Counted from the first letter of the stretch, positions 28,103-41,954 are shown. The stretch is 64,000 nt of DNA from Eonycteris spelaea (GCA_003508835.1 PUFA01000225.1:62001-126000), one strand, 5' to 3'. Translations and numbers: made by a program. The notes: generated from the sequence alone by a model not told the origin.

Positions 28103-28737
28103 TGAAGTGAAAATATTGTTGTCTGAGCGTATCTTGGGGTGAGGGCAGAGGGCCAGTGAACAGGTGCTACGGCCAAGTTTACCAAAAGCTAGTAGACCCC
28201 TGCTTCGACTTGTGTACCAAAAGCTGCCAAATCTCGTTCTGTACCTGGAGTTTTAATAACTTTGACAGGAGAAAGGAAAGTGTTTCTTCTTTTTAACACC
28301 AGGGGGCATTTGAAATTTCTTTTTCTTGACTCCAAATTTTCTGGTATGCAGTCATCTCCTAAAAGTTGTAATTCAATTCTGTTGCTGACAAATTGTCTAA
28401 CTGGGAAAGTTTAATGTTCCCTTTAGTTTACAGTAGATGGGAGGGCTGTGTGAACTTGAATCTATTTGGAAACTGACAAATCTGGAAGAATTCTTTGACA
28501 GTGTCGATATTTAAACATTTATTTGAAACAACACTGAAATTACTAGAAGTGACCAGCTTACGCTCTAAATAAATCAAACTCTCATTGAAAGCTTTTAAAT
28601 TATGGACATGGAACCACAATGTATTAATCAATTTGTGCACCAGAACAAAATATATCTGTAGGACCAGCATAAATCCAGCATAAGAATGAGTCAAACCAAA
28701 TTTCATAGTCTGTGCGATGGTAGCTGGTTGAACTCTA

Positions 28738-28874
28738 CCTAAAATGAGCTCATCACATTACCTGGGAACCTGTTAGAAATTCAAATTCTCAGAAAAAAAT
28801 CAAATGAGGACAACAATCTGTTTTAACAAGCCTTCCGGGTGATTCTGATGCATGATAAGTGAGAACCATGACTA
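28738..28874 (+). mobile_element. MER5-type hAT-Charlie fragment
   Basis: The phrases acctgttagaaattcaaatt, caatctgttttaacaagcct and ggtgattctgatgcatgata, then gagaaccatga, follow the MER5A/B order. Confidence 0.65.
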
Positions 28875-29039
28875 TAACCATGGTTGGCTTAGATCAGTTC
28901 TATGTCCTTGACCTCATGCAATCCATTTTCATCTAGTAGTTAAAGATAGTTATTAAATTTACAGGTAATATGAGAAGACTAAGAGTACAATGAATGACAA
29001 TTCAAAAATCTCAACAGGCTGAAAACCCTAATGTTGAAT

Positions 29040-29520
29040 ACTCATAAATGTGAAGACCTGCCCTTAAGTTCTAAAACAAACCATTTTGTGAGTCTAGCAT
29101 GTGGAAAACCTAGTTTTATAGTAGATTTGACAAAGAAATAGCAGTAGTACTTAATTGTAATCTTGATCCCAGTAGAGTGATATGACTTGGGCTGCAGGAA
29201 TAATTGCATTTTAATAGTTAAAAGATCTATTTTAAAAAGGAAGCAATAGTATTAATGTACCCTGCCTAAGTCACATTGCATTGGGGGGTTAGATTAAGTT
29301 TCTTACACGTAAAACCTGAAAAACGAAAAGTTGACCATGGCAATGTGATAGCTGAAAGTACTGGAGATGAGAAAATAGATTTCAGGTTAAGGTGATGGCT
29401 AACTTCCAATCTTTGGAAACATGTGAAAGATGAATTAGACTTATTCCGAGGATCTAGAGGAACAAACTCAGATCAATATGGAGTGAATATTGCAAAGTAA
29501 AATTTACCTTTAAAAACCTA
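29040..29520 (+). repeat. CR1/L3-like LINE fragment
   Basis: Degraded text including gatgaattagacttattccg and ctcagatcaatatggagtga resembles the 3' part of the ancient L3/CR1 LINE. Assignment is tentative. Confidence 0.35.
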
Positions 29521-31949
29521 ATGCAAATGGAAAGGGATGCTTTAATAGTAAAGCTGAAATATTGTGATGTAGCCTTCTACATTGTAATAAAGTTAGAAGT
29601 CATTAAGACTCTGATGTCCTGAAAATTTTGTTTAAATTGCCAGTTATGAAGTGAATAGATAATTACAAAAAGATCTCTAGCTTTTTTTTTTTCTTTTTCT
29701 CCTCTTTACCTTCCCAGTAGTGTTTGGAAAGGAACACAAGAGAGGCTGCAAAACAGGACTTCCATATTTGGTAGTAGTATATATTATGTTTATTATATCA
29801 CTAAGCCTAAAATGAGAGATTCAAGAATAGAAAAGCACAAATCTCAAATGCTTTTTCGTATTTTAAAATTTTTGTTCTGACTTGGATTGTCTTTGTCTCT
29901 TATGTTTACAGATTTTGAGTGTCTTTATTAGATAAAATCAGGTGCCAGATCACCACGAATATATTTCCCTGAACTCACTAAAACTTTTATGATTTCCCTA
30001 TGTATGAAAAAAAAAAAAAAAACAAAACAAAAAGCAAGACCCTCTCTGCTTCAGTAAACTGCCTCTCAACTGCTTCTCTGCCTTTCTGTGTCTAAATTAT
30101 TCTGTACACCAAGAAGAGTTTTCTGATCTTACCTATGGCTTTCTTCATATTCAAATGAAGGGCTCCTTATCGATCTTAAAATATTAGAGCAGGTGTCATA
30201 GTGACTTGGCCATCTTCTGAAACCCTAAAGATGGCCCTCTTGAATAATTGCAGTAGCTGAAAGCTATTAATTTGGAGTCGAAGCTTACTAAGCATGAAGT
30301 TCAAATCAATGCTGAAGATAAATATAAAATACAGACAAAATTATGCCTGATAACCTCTTAACTGGCTCATAAAATAGAGTATATAGATATCATCATAACT
30401 TATTAAATCCAACACAGCTAGTCCCCACCCCATTGTTGGAACAAGTACATGCTCACTCCTGGAGTGCAACTCTAAGGTACCGACCTACAGTGAATGTGGT
30501 TCACGAGGTCCCATCCACTGGTGGGTTCTGGATTCCAGTCCCTGATTCCCTGCTCCTGTGAAGCTATCAGGAACACTCCTCAGCATCTCAGCCACCCATT
30601 TTGAAATGGAAGCATGTCTCCAGGGGGAAAAGTGGCCCCAAATGCTCATCTACTTCTAGCTCATTCTGATTCAGGCCTGGCAATTCTTCAAATTCTTCAC
30701 GATATTTCTGGCTTTCTACTTATTCAGCAAGGAGGGTGTGTCAGAATCACCTAGTCCAGCATTACTGGAATAGAAGTCATCAGCAATACCTTTCTTTTAA
30801 AAACAAAAATCCAGAAACAACTATAAATTTTGTTTAAAAATATATAACTTTGGAAATGGAAACATTAGGTATGAAGCAAATTAATAATATAATTTTTCCA
30901 TCAACAATAGGGAAAGGAAGGATAGTAAGAATTTCTCAGTGTTTATAACTGTCCAAAAGGATAAAGCACTTAAACAAGTAACTGAATATTTCTAGCACAG
31001 TTCATTCTGTCCTGTCAGATACTTATATTGAATTAAATAGAAAATGTGCCCTTTATTATAGAATAAGAATCGTTTCTTAGAGTCTGTTATGTGGGATACT
31101 TCACAAAATTATCCATTCTAATTGTGGACAGAACTTAACATCTATTAGAATTTTAAATTTCCTTCTGCTATGACTTAACTAATTTCATTAAGATTACTCT
31201 TTCTCTTACGAATTTTAATGGTTGAATTACTTCTCCCAGAGCTCAAATATTATAAACTAATCAAATCAAGTTTTTAAACCTACAAAACCAAGGAACAGAT
31301 TTTGAATTATGTTAACCTTTTGCCAAAGTGATCCTTCCCGTTAGATCTATCCTTTAATGTCCAGCCTTATTTTTCTTACTCTTACTCTCTAACAATGAAG
31401 ACTTAGGAAATGATCTTGGATTTGGCTAGAAGCAGTTAAGGTCATAATTTATTGAGCTTCTACTTCTCATAAGATATGGTATCAAATACCTCAGGATTAC
31501 AAGGATAGTCCTTCACTTAATAAACATTTTTGACTGTTAATGTGTTTTAGGAACTGCCTTAGACTCTGAGTATATGTGGGGGTTGGGGGGGGACACAAAT
31601 AATGCTATAAAAGAATAGAAACACAAATGCTATGAAGATAATAATGGGGTGAGAGAGTATAAAGTGGTTAATCTGGGAAAACCTTTTTGAGAAAGTGACA
31701 TTGAAGTATAAATAGAAGTTAGTCGGTTGAAGAGTATAAAGAATGTTGCAGGTAGGGGGTATAGCATTTGAAAACATTATTGCAAGAGAAAGTGAAATAT
31801 TTTCTAGGCCAGACTGGCCGGTGTGGTAAACTGGGAAAGAGGGAGTGAGATGTTTTAGAAGCAGACAAGGATCCAGATTTGCAGCATCTATAAACCTGTA
31901 TTAAGCACTTACTCTAATTCACACACCATGTTTGTTTGTTTATTTTATG

Positions 31950-32095
31950 TTTGTGTCCCCAAGTAGTTCGTTCATGAAGGCAAGGGGCATTTCTCTCTTA
32001 GTGCCATTTTATCCCTAGCAAAGTACTGAACACATAGTAGACATTCCGCATCTAGTTGAATGAATGAACACATAAATGAATGAAGTAAATGTGTA
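31950..32095 (+). repeat. L2 LINE 3' end
   Basis: Contains catgaaggcaaggggcattt, aaagtactgaacacatagta and ttgaatgaatgaacacataa, the usual L2 3' terminal order. Confidence 0.6.
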
Positions 32096-32274
32096 ATTTA
32101 GGAATAAAGTTATCCTAAGATCATTGAGAGGACAATAAAGCATTTTAAGGAAGCCATCAGACTTACATTTTCGGAGTTGTTTTAACTGCTCTATGGGGAA
32201 TTAATTGAAGGGGACAAGAGTGGAAGTGGGAGACCAGTTAGGAGGAGACTACTGTAATAACCTTAAATGACAGC

Positions 32275-32480
32275 AGTAATAATTATAATAGCGTTTGTTG
32301 AGTATTTACAATGTATTGAACATTTTTCATGTATTATGTAATCTTCACAATAACTCTGTAAGACAGATACTATTATTAACATATCTATTTTGTAGATATG
32401 ATTACTGAGGATTAGAGAGGTTTGATAACTTCCTCAAGGATGAAGAGCTAATAAATGGATGATGGCTTGAACTAGGTAAA
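32275..32480 (-). repeat. MIR SINE remnant
   Basis: Antisense MIR: gtaatcttcacaataactct, agacagatactattatta, gaggattagagaggtttgat and ttcctcaaggatgaagagct. Confidence 0.65.
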
Positions 32481-33189
32481 TATCATGAGAAGAGGATGGA
32501 TTTAAGATATATTTTGGAGACAGGATCTCCAGGACTTGGTGGCATGGGGAATAGTAGAGACGGGAGCATCTAGATTATCTCTCAGGGTTTTTACTCAAGC
32601 AACTGGTGGCTGAAAGTGACCTTTACTGACTCATGGAAGATACAGGGTGAGAATAGAGAAAATACGGGTTTGAACATATTGAGATGTTGTGAAACATCTG
32701 AAAGGGGATGCCATGTAGGCATCTACAGGTCTAAAGTTTAAAATGCCTAAAGATAAAGATCTAAATTTCGAAATTGTTGACTTGTGAATAGTTAAGAGTT
32801 TTATGAAGGGAAGAGATCAACTAGAGAGAGTGTGTAATGAGAGGGAGGCTCATCCCCAAACCCCAGGGAACTCCCAAAATTTAGAAGTCAGATAAAGGAA
32901 AAAGAGCCAGCATTTGGAAGTTAAAGTAGAAAGAAATACCAAAGATAACAGAGTTCAGAAGATGTCAGAGCTGGATAAAATTTTTAAGTCATGTAATTCA
33001 AGAGAAAATAGTTTAAGAAATAGAATGAGGTCAACTATATTGGATGTTATTTAAAAAAAAAAAAAAAGGAGGATTGAGTCTGTAGAATTTGGCAACCTGG
33101 AGCTCATGGATGAAATTAAGCTATTTCAGAGCAGTAGTGGAAAAAGCCAGATGGATGTGGGTTGTAGTAAATTTGGGTATCTGGTTAAA

Positions 33190-34640
33190 GACAGCAGGTT
33201 GAACATATTCATTGATCTCCATTCTCCCAAAACTACAATAAAATGATAATAACAGAATTTTAAGATGCATAAACTCTCAAGGACAAAGAAATAGTGATGT
33301 AAGTAATAGCAACAAAATTTTGGAAGCTACCCAGCAGTTGGATGAGGTAACCAACCTAGCAGATTTGGAGAAGCTGAATCCTAAGCCAGCAACCCTATTT
33401 TTTTCCATGGAACCTCTCCCCGCCTCCCCCCAATTTAAGAATTGGTGGTATTAATACTTCTGGAAAAAATCAGGAGGATGGGTGGAGAGTCTGGTTAAGA
33501 AACAGACTCTCAGATATCTGCCACTCTGAGCAACTAAGAGCATGCTACATTCCCTCTCAGGAGAGAGTAAAACAAAGGCTGCCTATACTAAAACTAAGGA
33601 AATGAAGTGTGGGAGGTTTTTTTATATATTGATGTTGAGATGGACAACCTTTTCATACTAGGTGCTGGGAATGCTAGCTGCCAGAATTATGCCCTGCAGG
33701 CAGAATTTTGGAATACTCTTCTCTGAAGAATCTTCTCTGAGGATTCCAAGCAGGCCAACAAAAAAGACTAAAGATATTGACATCAAAGATTTTCCTACCA
33801 AATGGGCCAATGATATCATTTTACAGTGAAATTCACCATCAACCAGCCCCATCCACGCCATAAAACTTTGTCAGTTTCTTGTTGACAGATTCCTAAATTT
33901 GAGTGGATGGCCACAGCTCCTCAGACATCTGAAGATGTTCTTATATGAGAAACACAAAATCAAAATAAACAGAAAAAAAAAAAAAGTAACTTGGAGAAAA
34001 AAGACTATGGAGGCAGAAAAACACTAACATTACATTTACATATATACAGCATTCTTAAAGAATACGAGATTTTGTACCAATGAATTTAAAGAAGAAAGTG
34101 ATAAAAATTCAGAGACCAAACAATAATTATTGGAAATTAAAAATTCAACAGAAAGTTGTAGGTAAGTTTTAAGAAATCTCCAAGTAGCAAAGTAAAGAAA
34201 GAACTAGCTGTCTGGGATGTCCACCATCTAAATAATAGAAGTACCAAAAAGAAAGAACAGAGAAAATGAAGGGTAAGAATTTATCAAAAAAATAGTTCAA
34301 GAAAATATCCCAGAACTGAAAGTCATGGGTTTTTAGATTGGAAGGAACTACTGAATACCCAGCATAGTATATAGATCTACTCCAAAACATATCATCATGA
34401 AAATTTCAGAATACTAAAAACAAAGAGAAAGGCTTAAATTAAGAATCATAAATGCTTTGGGTTTTTCAACTGTACACTGAAAGGTAAAAGACAGCAGCAA
34501 CTTAAAATTCTATACTCAGCCAAACTATCAATCATGTGTAGATAGAATAAAGATATTTTTCAGACATCTAAGAGCTTATGTGCTCTTTCTCAGGAAACTA
34601 CTGGACCTGGATACTAGCAGGTAGAGAAGTCGTTACAATC
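33190..34640 (+). repeat. HAL1/L1-type LINE 3' part
   Basis: Non-coding degraded LINE text: caaggacaaagaaatagtga, aacatatcatcatgaaaatt, attctatactcagccaaact and ctctttctcaggaaactact follow the HAL1/L1 order. There are stops in all frames, and an A-rich tract is included at 33973-33985. Confidence 0.6.
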
Positions 34641-35489
34641 TAGTCAATCTCTTCTTTATAACTGTTGCCATGTTATAAGTGTCATTCCATGGCCCTGTCT
34701 AATGTGAATGATAAATAATATTAATACAGTATAGTATATTTCATTCAAATTATATGAAGAGTATTTCAAGAAATAAGTTTCAGAAGCAAAATAAATTCCT
34801 AAATTTTCAATTTCAACAAATGATTCTGTGTAGAGCTGTTAGGAGCTTGGTAGGAGATCCAAATATTACCCAATAATGTTCCCTGAAATTTTCCAGTATT
34901 GAATATTTGCTATAAGTACAGTTCTTTGTAAATACTATTGAACCTAATATTTAATAAATAATTTTACATATCCATAACAATAAGTAAAGAACAAAAAGAA
35001 TGTTAGAGGCATTTTAAAAGAAAAAGCAAATCAGTCAGCTGATTGCCCGATGTTTAAATCATCGCAATGTAAAGCACGATCAATCAGCTGAGGGCCTTCA
35101 TAGTATCTCAGATTCATAGGAATATTCATGACATCAAAATGTCAAAAACTTCTGAAAAAACTCAAATGAGCTAATGCCTATTACTTCTAAGAGCAATGCA
35201 GACTTTAATAGTTCAAAAAACAAGATTTAGGGAAAAAAATAAGAAGCAAGATTGTAGCAGTAGATGGATTATCAACTAACATGATCTAAAAAATGAATTT
35301 TTAGAGCAATTTTCTTAAAAGACTTCAGCTGCCAAAAAACTCATCATGTCTTATAATTAACATATAACTACTGTAACAGAAAAATTTGATATCCTTCGTG
35401 AATTCAAATTTTACAGGGAGAAAGAGGACATTTACATCCTAGTGGGTTAATCTAGACATATATGCATTGTGTTAAGAGATTACAGTGAA

Positions 35490-36070
35490 GCAGTACCTAA
35501 CATTCTATTCCAAAAGAAGGTGGTTCTTGAGCTGAACCTTGAAGGAAGGATAAGACTAAACTAGGAGGACAATGTGAGTATGGGTCCAAGCAGAGGGCAC
35601 AGCATGTGCGAGGCCCAGAAGCATGAAAGCATGGCAGCTTCGAAAGAATGAATGTGACTGTAATAAAGAGTATGGATGCATATGTGGTAGAAGATGCATG
35701 TAGGGCCAACTCATGACGATATTTTTATGTCATATAGGGATTTATAATTTCATCTCAAATGCTATGAAAATGCATGAAAGTATTTTCAGAGAAATGACAA
35801 CTCAATTGTGAATCCATAAAATGCAAGATGTGAAACAAGGACTTTCTGTAGTCTCTTCTATCTTTAAAGGCCCATGATCTTACAAATAGTGAAGTCTTTA
35901 ACCAGAGGAGGGAGGATGAAGAGCTAGAAAGCAATGAGAGATATCTTACAGGAATATGGGAGGAACTGCTGTGAAGTATTGAGTCTGGGTGAGAGTAGGT
36001 GATGTAATTAGCTAGCATGGGGATAGAGGAGAGAGGACAGGTCTGAGAGGTAGGTGCAAGATGAGTTCAA
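35490..36070 (+). repeat. Old interspersed repeat, same family as 31.6-32.9 kb (tentative)
   Basis: Phrases ggttcttgagctgaaccttg, gagggcacagcatgtgcgag and gatgagttcaattttgaaca recall the same old eutherian repeat. Family not named. Confidence 0.35.
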
Positions 36071-36822
36071 TTTTGAACACATTAAGATTTGGTGTTTCTT
36101 ATAAAACTCTCTGATGCTGGTAGATGACCTCAGCCCTCAAACTTTCATTAACACTGAAAAGAACTACTTAGTCCTCCAAATTTCCATGGTAGGTGAGCCA
36201 ATGTAACACTGCTCTCATAAAAGAGAAAAATCTACTCCCAGGAACTACTTAATGATTAAGTAATTTAAGAACTCCTGCATCCAAATCCACTTAATTATGC
36301 CCTTTAGTTCCCATCTAATTATTTTAGGCTTAACACTAACATCACTTTGGTGAGAACTTGGTGATCTAGTTCATGTCTTACCCTGGCTTATCAATTCCGT
36401 GCCTTATAGTCAAGTTATAACCATCTTCATCTGAATCCTTCCCTAGCTATTTTCTCTTTAGAGCAAGCTCTTTCTACTTGAGAAAAAAAAAAAAGTCCCT
36501 CCCCCTTGTGTATTAGAAATACACTCAGATATATACCCAACATAGTGTATTGTGCCAACTACCATGAACATGGTGGGCACCCAGTGTTTCTTAGGGATGG
36601 TGATAATATACATTCGAAGTAACTTCATTTTTTCTTTTTCTTTAGCAAGGAAAAGGAGAAGAAAGACATTAATAGGACGTGACTATAATGTGAATGAAAA
36701 AGTATCATAAATGGTTAGAATGGAGGTCCACAACTATTTTACAGAGAGTTCAACTTTATAAGAAGTCCCAAAAGGAAAGATTGGCCAATAATGATCTGTG
36801 GTATTTTTAGTTTTCGAAGTTT

Positions 36823-36824
<2 letters not shown>

Positions 36825-36862
<38 letters not shown>

Positions 36863-36880
36863 CGCGTGTGTGTGTGTGTG
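36825..36880. repeat. (TG)n tract with GCGCGCACGCG core
   Basis: 56 bases of almost perfect purine-pyrimidine alternation, TG repeats interrupted by a CG-rich core. It lies in the YOD1-SARG intergenic region. Confidence 0.95.
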
Positions 36881-38199
36881 CTTGGATAAGAGAAGTGAGA
36901 TGCCTCAATGAGAGGTTGTACTGAGAAAGGAAATAGTAAACTGGTCTCTGACAATCAAGGAGATGACTGATCTCAACAGCATGCAAAGATGGAGAAGAAA
37001 TGAGGACACAGATGAGTCAAGAGACCTGGGCTGTAATTAGATTTCACAGAGTCAGGTCATCAAACATGAATTCAAACAAAGAACAGTGACACACCTCCTC
37101 ATATGATGACTTATGTCAACCAAGGAGCTTTAGTCTTTCAGGTATTTCTGACTGTGGAAGTCCTCTCCTTCCCCTAGTATGGGTCTACTTCCCAATTCTC
37201 TTGGAACCTTAGAGACTTGGTATTTTCCCAAGCAAAAGTAAAGCAAATCAAAGCAAAAGCAAGAAGGATTCCACAGTGAAACCTGGAGAATAAAAAACAC
37301 CAAATTCATGATAGTGACTTATTTCAGCTGGGGTCTATGTGTGTTTTGAGAAAGCAGGCTGGGAGGGAAGGGTGAAGTTTGTAAATAAGTTCAACTATAA
37401 TGCTAGTGTTCTTGAACTGGATGTTAGGTACAGTGGTGTTTGTTATATCAGGGTACCTGAAATATTTTTCAAAAAGGTGTGTAAAAGGAAAGAGAGGAAT
37501 AGAAAGATTATTTTGTCTATGTCCCTACTTCTACGTGGTAAGACAGGGGCCCTTCCTAATTATCACAGTTTTATTACTAACTAAAAAACTGTGTCTGTTC
37601 ACAAATAAGACTATACCTGCTATCTTTGAGGTTAATACTCCTAAGTCAATTCCTTTTTTTAGCCAATGTTCAAATCGCACACCTATGAAGTTGGATCAAC
37701 TTCGACGAATCCATCCATGGGTGTAACTCTTATTGCATTGAACTTCTGATTTGGAGATGCCTTTCCTGTTTTGTTAGTATTATGACATCATACATGTTTG
37801 AATGACACATCAGGAAGAGAGGCCTTCACCCTTAAATGCTCAGTCAGCTCTGCTGTCCATATGCTGCTGATAGGGTACTGGGTTTTCCCAGGCTTCTTCA
37901 AACTTCCTTCCTCCTCAGCAGTCCCTATCCACCTCTTCTCTACCTTGGCCCCAGGATCGTTGCACTTCTTATTTCCTAACCAACTACAATCACAGAAAGA
38001 GAAAAGAGGAAAGCCATGAATCATCTTGTTATAAAAGATATGAATAGCTACAATACAGAAATAAGACCAGAAAGGATGAATCTAACTGTTAGAATTAGAC
38101 TTGCAAGTTATTTGTGTATTTCATGTTTCCTACTTAGGATTTTCTCCTAAATGAAGGCTGGCTGGCATCACACTGATGCATGGCAAGCTTGAGGCCATG

Positions 38200-38400
38200 G
38201 TGCCTAAATTGTAATCTCTACTCTGCCACCTCCTAGCTTTGTGACCTTGGGCAAGTTATTTAACCTCCCTATAAAATTTGGATATTAATGGTGCCTAACT
38301 TTTGAAGTTGAGATGAAGATCGAATGAAATGATAGATGATGTTTAGCACATCACAGATACCTAGTACACAAAAAGAGCTTAATAAATGTTGGCAATTATT
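38200..38400 (+). repeat. MIR SINE
   Basis: Sense MIR: ctctgccacctcctagcttt, gtgaccttgggcaagttatt, taacctccctataaaa, and the 3' end gcttaataaatgttggcaat. Confidence 0.8.
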
Positions 38401-39199
38401 ATGTGTATTGATTTTAATTTTCTTCCTGTCCTTTTGGTATCAAGGATAACCTTTATCCAGGAAAAATCAGCTTTCAGGCCAAAGTCATATCTGAAGAAAT
38501 TAGCCTTTCTACCCGGAGGGAGATTTCTTCTTGAAAGCATTGAATTTTTCCCTACTTTCTTCTGGTTGTTTTAATTATAGTGCCAGAAATCTTCCATGGA
38601 AGGAGACAGGTTGCTTAACTGGTTGGTAGCTTATTTTATTTTATTTACTAATATTTATTGCTACCTTCCACGAACAGCTAAAAGAGACCAGAGATCTAAA
38701 TGACAGTGAGCATGTTCCCTCCTTCCATGCTGTCCAGTCACTTTCCCATCAGCAACCTCTCGGAGAAAATGGTTTCGTTTACCCCAGAAATAAATGAAGG
38801 CAAAACGGTTATTTGCAAACTGTGGGATAAGGGCGTGTCAGCTCTGGCCTCCCTAGTCTTAGACTTCTTCAGAGGTCCTGAGTGGAACTGCTAGCATTAT
38901 GAGCTGCCAGGGAAAGACTTGATGATAGTGATTCTGAAAGACTAGAAAAGCCAATAGCAAAACTGGCCACAGAGGATTTTAACTTGGGGAATTCTTAGCT
39001 CCAAGTGGAAGGAGGTAACTCTAGATAGAAAACCAAGTTTCAAACAGACACGGAGAAAAGCATACTGTCTATTGGACTGTGTTTCTTGATGTGAAGATTT
39101 AAAAATATCTTTTGGCGTACTCCCTCCTTGCCAACTCTCTCCTCTTCCAGTCTCAACCCAAACCCGTGCGGTGCCGCCTCCTTCCAGCGCTCCTTTTTT

Positions 39200-39403
39200 T
39201 TTCAAGGCTCGTTAGTGGCTCTAAAAGGGGGCAGGGATGGCAAGATGATTGGCTAAGTGAGAGCACCGCCCAGCCCGTTCCCTCCCACACCCCGTCCCAG
39301 GAGAAACAGCTGGAATGAGAAGTAGGGAAGGAAGGCTGGGATTGGCTGAGAATCAGTGGCAGGGTGGGGTGAAGCAGCACAGATGAAGCATTTACCTGTC
39401 CAG
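39200..39403 (+). promoter_or_regulatory. SARG (C1orf116) promoter and non-coding exon 1 (probable)
   Basis: A GC-richer island with two inverted CCAAT boxes, gattggct at 39247-39254 and 39340-39347, a GC box (ccgccc, 39266-39271) and a TATA-like ctctaaaag near 39219. A consensus donor, tccag then gtaagtcagg, ends a candidate exon at 39403; a second donor, gtgagt, follows near 39527. Human C1orf116 has an untranslated first exon followed by a long intron, which fits this position. The start site is not determined. Confidence 0.45.
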
Positions 39404-39983
39404 GTAAGTCAGGAAGAGGTCAAAAGAAGAAAACAGCAAGAGGCAGGGGAAGCAGTCTCTGTCTCCTCTCTGCCCTTTGAAATACAAGGGTATTTCCTTT
39501 CCTCTCTTTGGCCCCAACCAGTAAAGGTGAGTGAATTACTAATCAACTATTGCTTATTCTGTAGCAAGGGTGGGAGGGGAGATGGGGGCTTCGTGGAAAG
39601 TCAGAGCTACAGGATTGTGGGGAGCCCTGTACCCCAGCTAGGTGCTTTTCTCTCTGTTTCTCAACCCTTGGAGTCCAGTCAGGGATCAGAGTAGGTTAGA
39701 TCGAAGTGTTTTTGTGGAGACCAGGGCTGGAATGCATTTTTTTTTCCATCTGCCTATTTGGGTTAGATAAGCATGTTGTACAGAAACAAGAAAATAGGTT
39801 TATTTCGGAAATCCATCTCTGAGCAATTGAAATCGAGTTGTGACTTTGAAAGAGAATAGTTGGAGTAGAGGAAGTCAAAACGGGTTATCACCCAGGGGCG
39901 AAGAGTGGTTTCCCACTGCATTTCTAACAGGAAATTCTCTCATAGCTTTCTGAACTTATCGTCTATCTTTATTTAAATAAAGG

Positions 39984-39988
<5 letters not shown>

Positions 39989-40027
<39 letters not shown>

Positions 40028-40036
40028 TGTGTGTGT
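39989..40036. repeat. (GT)n microsatellite
   Basis: 48 bases of GT repeat with one ct interruption. Confidence 0.95.
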
Positions 40037-41954
40037 TTCAATAATGGCAGTGTGATAATGGAGCTGTCTGTGGACAGGTGTGTAAGGTGTGAACTCTGCT
40101 AGGTTGTTTGTAAGGGGGTGTGAGGTATGGTTACACTTGGACAACTCCAGCTTAGGCTAACAGTTCATCTCTGGAAAAACCCATGCATAATCTACTTGCA
40201 GAGTCTGGTTATTTGGGTTCAACTCAATTTTCCAACATTACCTGTTAATAGACATAAAGACTGGCAAACAGAAAGTTCCTTGGCTGTGCCGGGGCCTCAC
40301 CCACATTAATATTTCACAGTAGCACGTTGACTCTGGTAAGAGTTCCAAGTGGGGCTCAGGCCAATGTAGTGTGGCCATGTCCACAGAGAGAACCAGAGCA
40401 AAGTAGTGTTTTGTTTGTTTTTATTTTATCCTTCAGGTGTCCCAGTTTGCAGTATGTGTAGCAGGTTTATCTACACGAAGAAGCTGGATATAGAAGTCAA
40501 GTCAGAATAGCAACTCAGCTCTTCAATGTCTACTTTGGCGGGGCACTAACACTCTGGTCCTTAACTTTACCTCTTTTTCTCCTAATGCTGTAGAAAGGGA
40601 AGTGCAAAGACCTCAGTGCTAGGCTCCCAGTTGAATATACTAGGTTTCCAGTTCTGGCAACTAGACCTTTTAAGCTTTAGCTTAGCCCACATCGCAGAAC
40701 CAGCCCACCAAACTGATTGACCGAGGGCTGCCACAGAGGGTGACCTTGTCAGCAATAATGGTAACCTGCAGTGTCAAAGAAAGCCCTTTTGTACAGAGGG
40801 TATTTCTACCAACCCTTCTTTCAAAGCTACTGGTGAAAAGGGAGATTATAACATTGCCTTAACGGGCACAGAAACTTGCCCTTGTGGTCATGGAGAAGGA
40901 TACACAGTGCAAATTTTAGTCTTTCTGGCATTTTTCTTAGGATATTCTCCAGCCTGAGGGACATTTCTAAGTACTCAGCAAAAAGCAGAGACACTTGTCT
41001 AAGAGAAATAGGAAACCTCCTTATCTACTGCGGAGGAAGGCTGAGATCTTGGAGGATGTAGAGGTGGGCTCATGGGAGACATCTACTTAGAAGGTGTAGA
41101 GAAACCAAACTGGAGTGGAGCTGAAGCCTTCTCCCTACCCCATGCTCTGCAGATGCTGGAATTCCACATGCTATTTATTTACTCTCCTCCAAGGCTTGGC
41201 TGGTTTTAGTGGAGTTGTTAATATTTAATGTGCCTTTGCCTTTGCATGGGTGGCCTTGACTGTAGGCCTTGTGCATTTCTTAGCCGATTTCCTCCTCCCC
41301 TAAAGTCCCACCAAAAGGTCAAGAGTTAAAAGATACCAGACTCTCACCTGAGTGTTTCGCTTGTTTCTCAGGCTTCTTATCAGTTTGAAATATCTCAGGT
41401 TTCGATGGTTGCCCTGAAATATCCCCCAAGTTTCAAGGTTGTAAAGTCGGTAGAGGGAAATGCAGCGCCCAGATCAGGCCAAACCGGGGAGGGAGGGAGG
41501 GTGGAAGCGCGGAAGAAGAGAAGACCTTTTTACAGTTCAAACTCTTTGGGTCAGAAAATGAGGTGTACAGACAAAGTACAAGCACTTTAAGGCTTATTCA
41601 GCTTTAGTTTTCGGTTCAGATTCATCTCTGCAGTGGTTATGTAGTGCCTGATGATGACATGATCTTTAATGGCATTTGGCGTCACCTCCCTACTCTGGAA
41701 ATATCTGTTGTTGAGGCCAAACCTGGCCTGGAAACACCAAGCTAAATCAGATAATGTACAGGGTGTAAGGTGTGAGTTAGAAGGAGTAGGGTTACTGTAG
41801 GGCTTTTAGTTTTTAGTCAAGGGCGGCCAATGATCCCTCTTTATGTACTGCTCTCTTGCATCTGGACAGTCTACGATGCCCTCAGGAGGCCAGGATCCAT
41901 GGGCTGCCCTATCTGTGCAGTTATAGGTCATTCCTTACTTCCATTAAGGAAGTA

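Larger units (their letters stand above)
23199..28120 (+). other. YOD1: YOD1 3' UTR
   Basis: About 4.9 kb of AU-rich sequence with no reading frame of note and few recognisable repeats, continuing from the YOD1 stop to an AATAAA at 28097-28102. Human YOD1 mRNA also has a very long 3' UTR. Perfect 8-mer matches for let-7 (23226-23233) and miR-21 (23261-23268) lie just after the stop codon. Other AATAAA hexamers inside, for example near 26424, could give shorter forms. Confidence 0.85.
31620..32870 (+). repeat. Old unassigned interspersed repeat with L2 and MIR insertions
   Basis: Phrases such as gagaccagttaggaggagac, gaggatggatttaagatata and ggacttggtggcatgggg match a long eutherian-wide old repeat that I recognise by text but cannot name. 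An L2 3' end (about 31950-32095) and an antisense MIR (about 32275-32480) interrupt it. Similar text recurs near 35500-36070. Confidence 0.4.
28121..39200. other. YOD1-SARG intergenic region
   Basis: Eleven kilobases with no gene recognised on either strand. The content is old repeats: MER5-like hAT, CR1/L3-like, L2, MIR, a HAL1/L1 3' part and an unassigned old element, plus a long alternating TG/CG tract. Open frames here are short and match no family I know. Confidence 0.7.

Noticed and set aside
33190..34640. A possible intergenic gene from several short open frames
   Set aside because: The text matches a degraded HAL1/L1 3' region in order, and all frames are closed by many stops.
36739..36954. 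Minus-strand open frame with a long His-Thr repeat
   Set aside because: It is translation of the TG/CG microsatellite; similar artefacts occur at 39956-40144 and 50205-50420.
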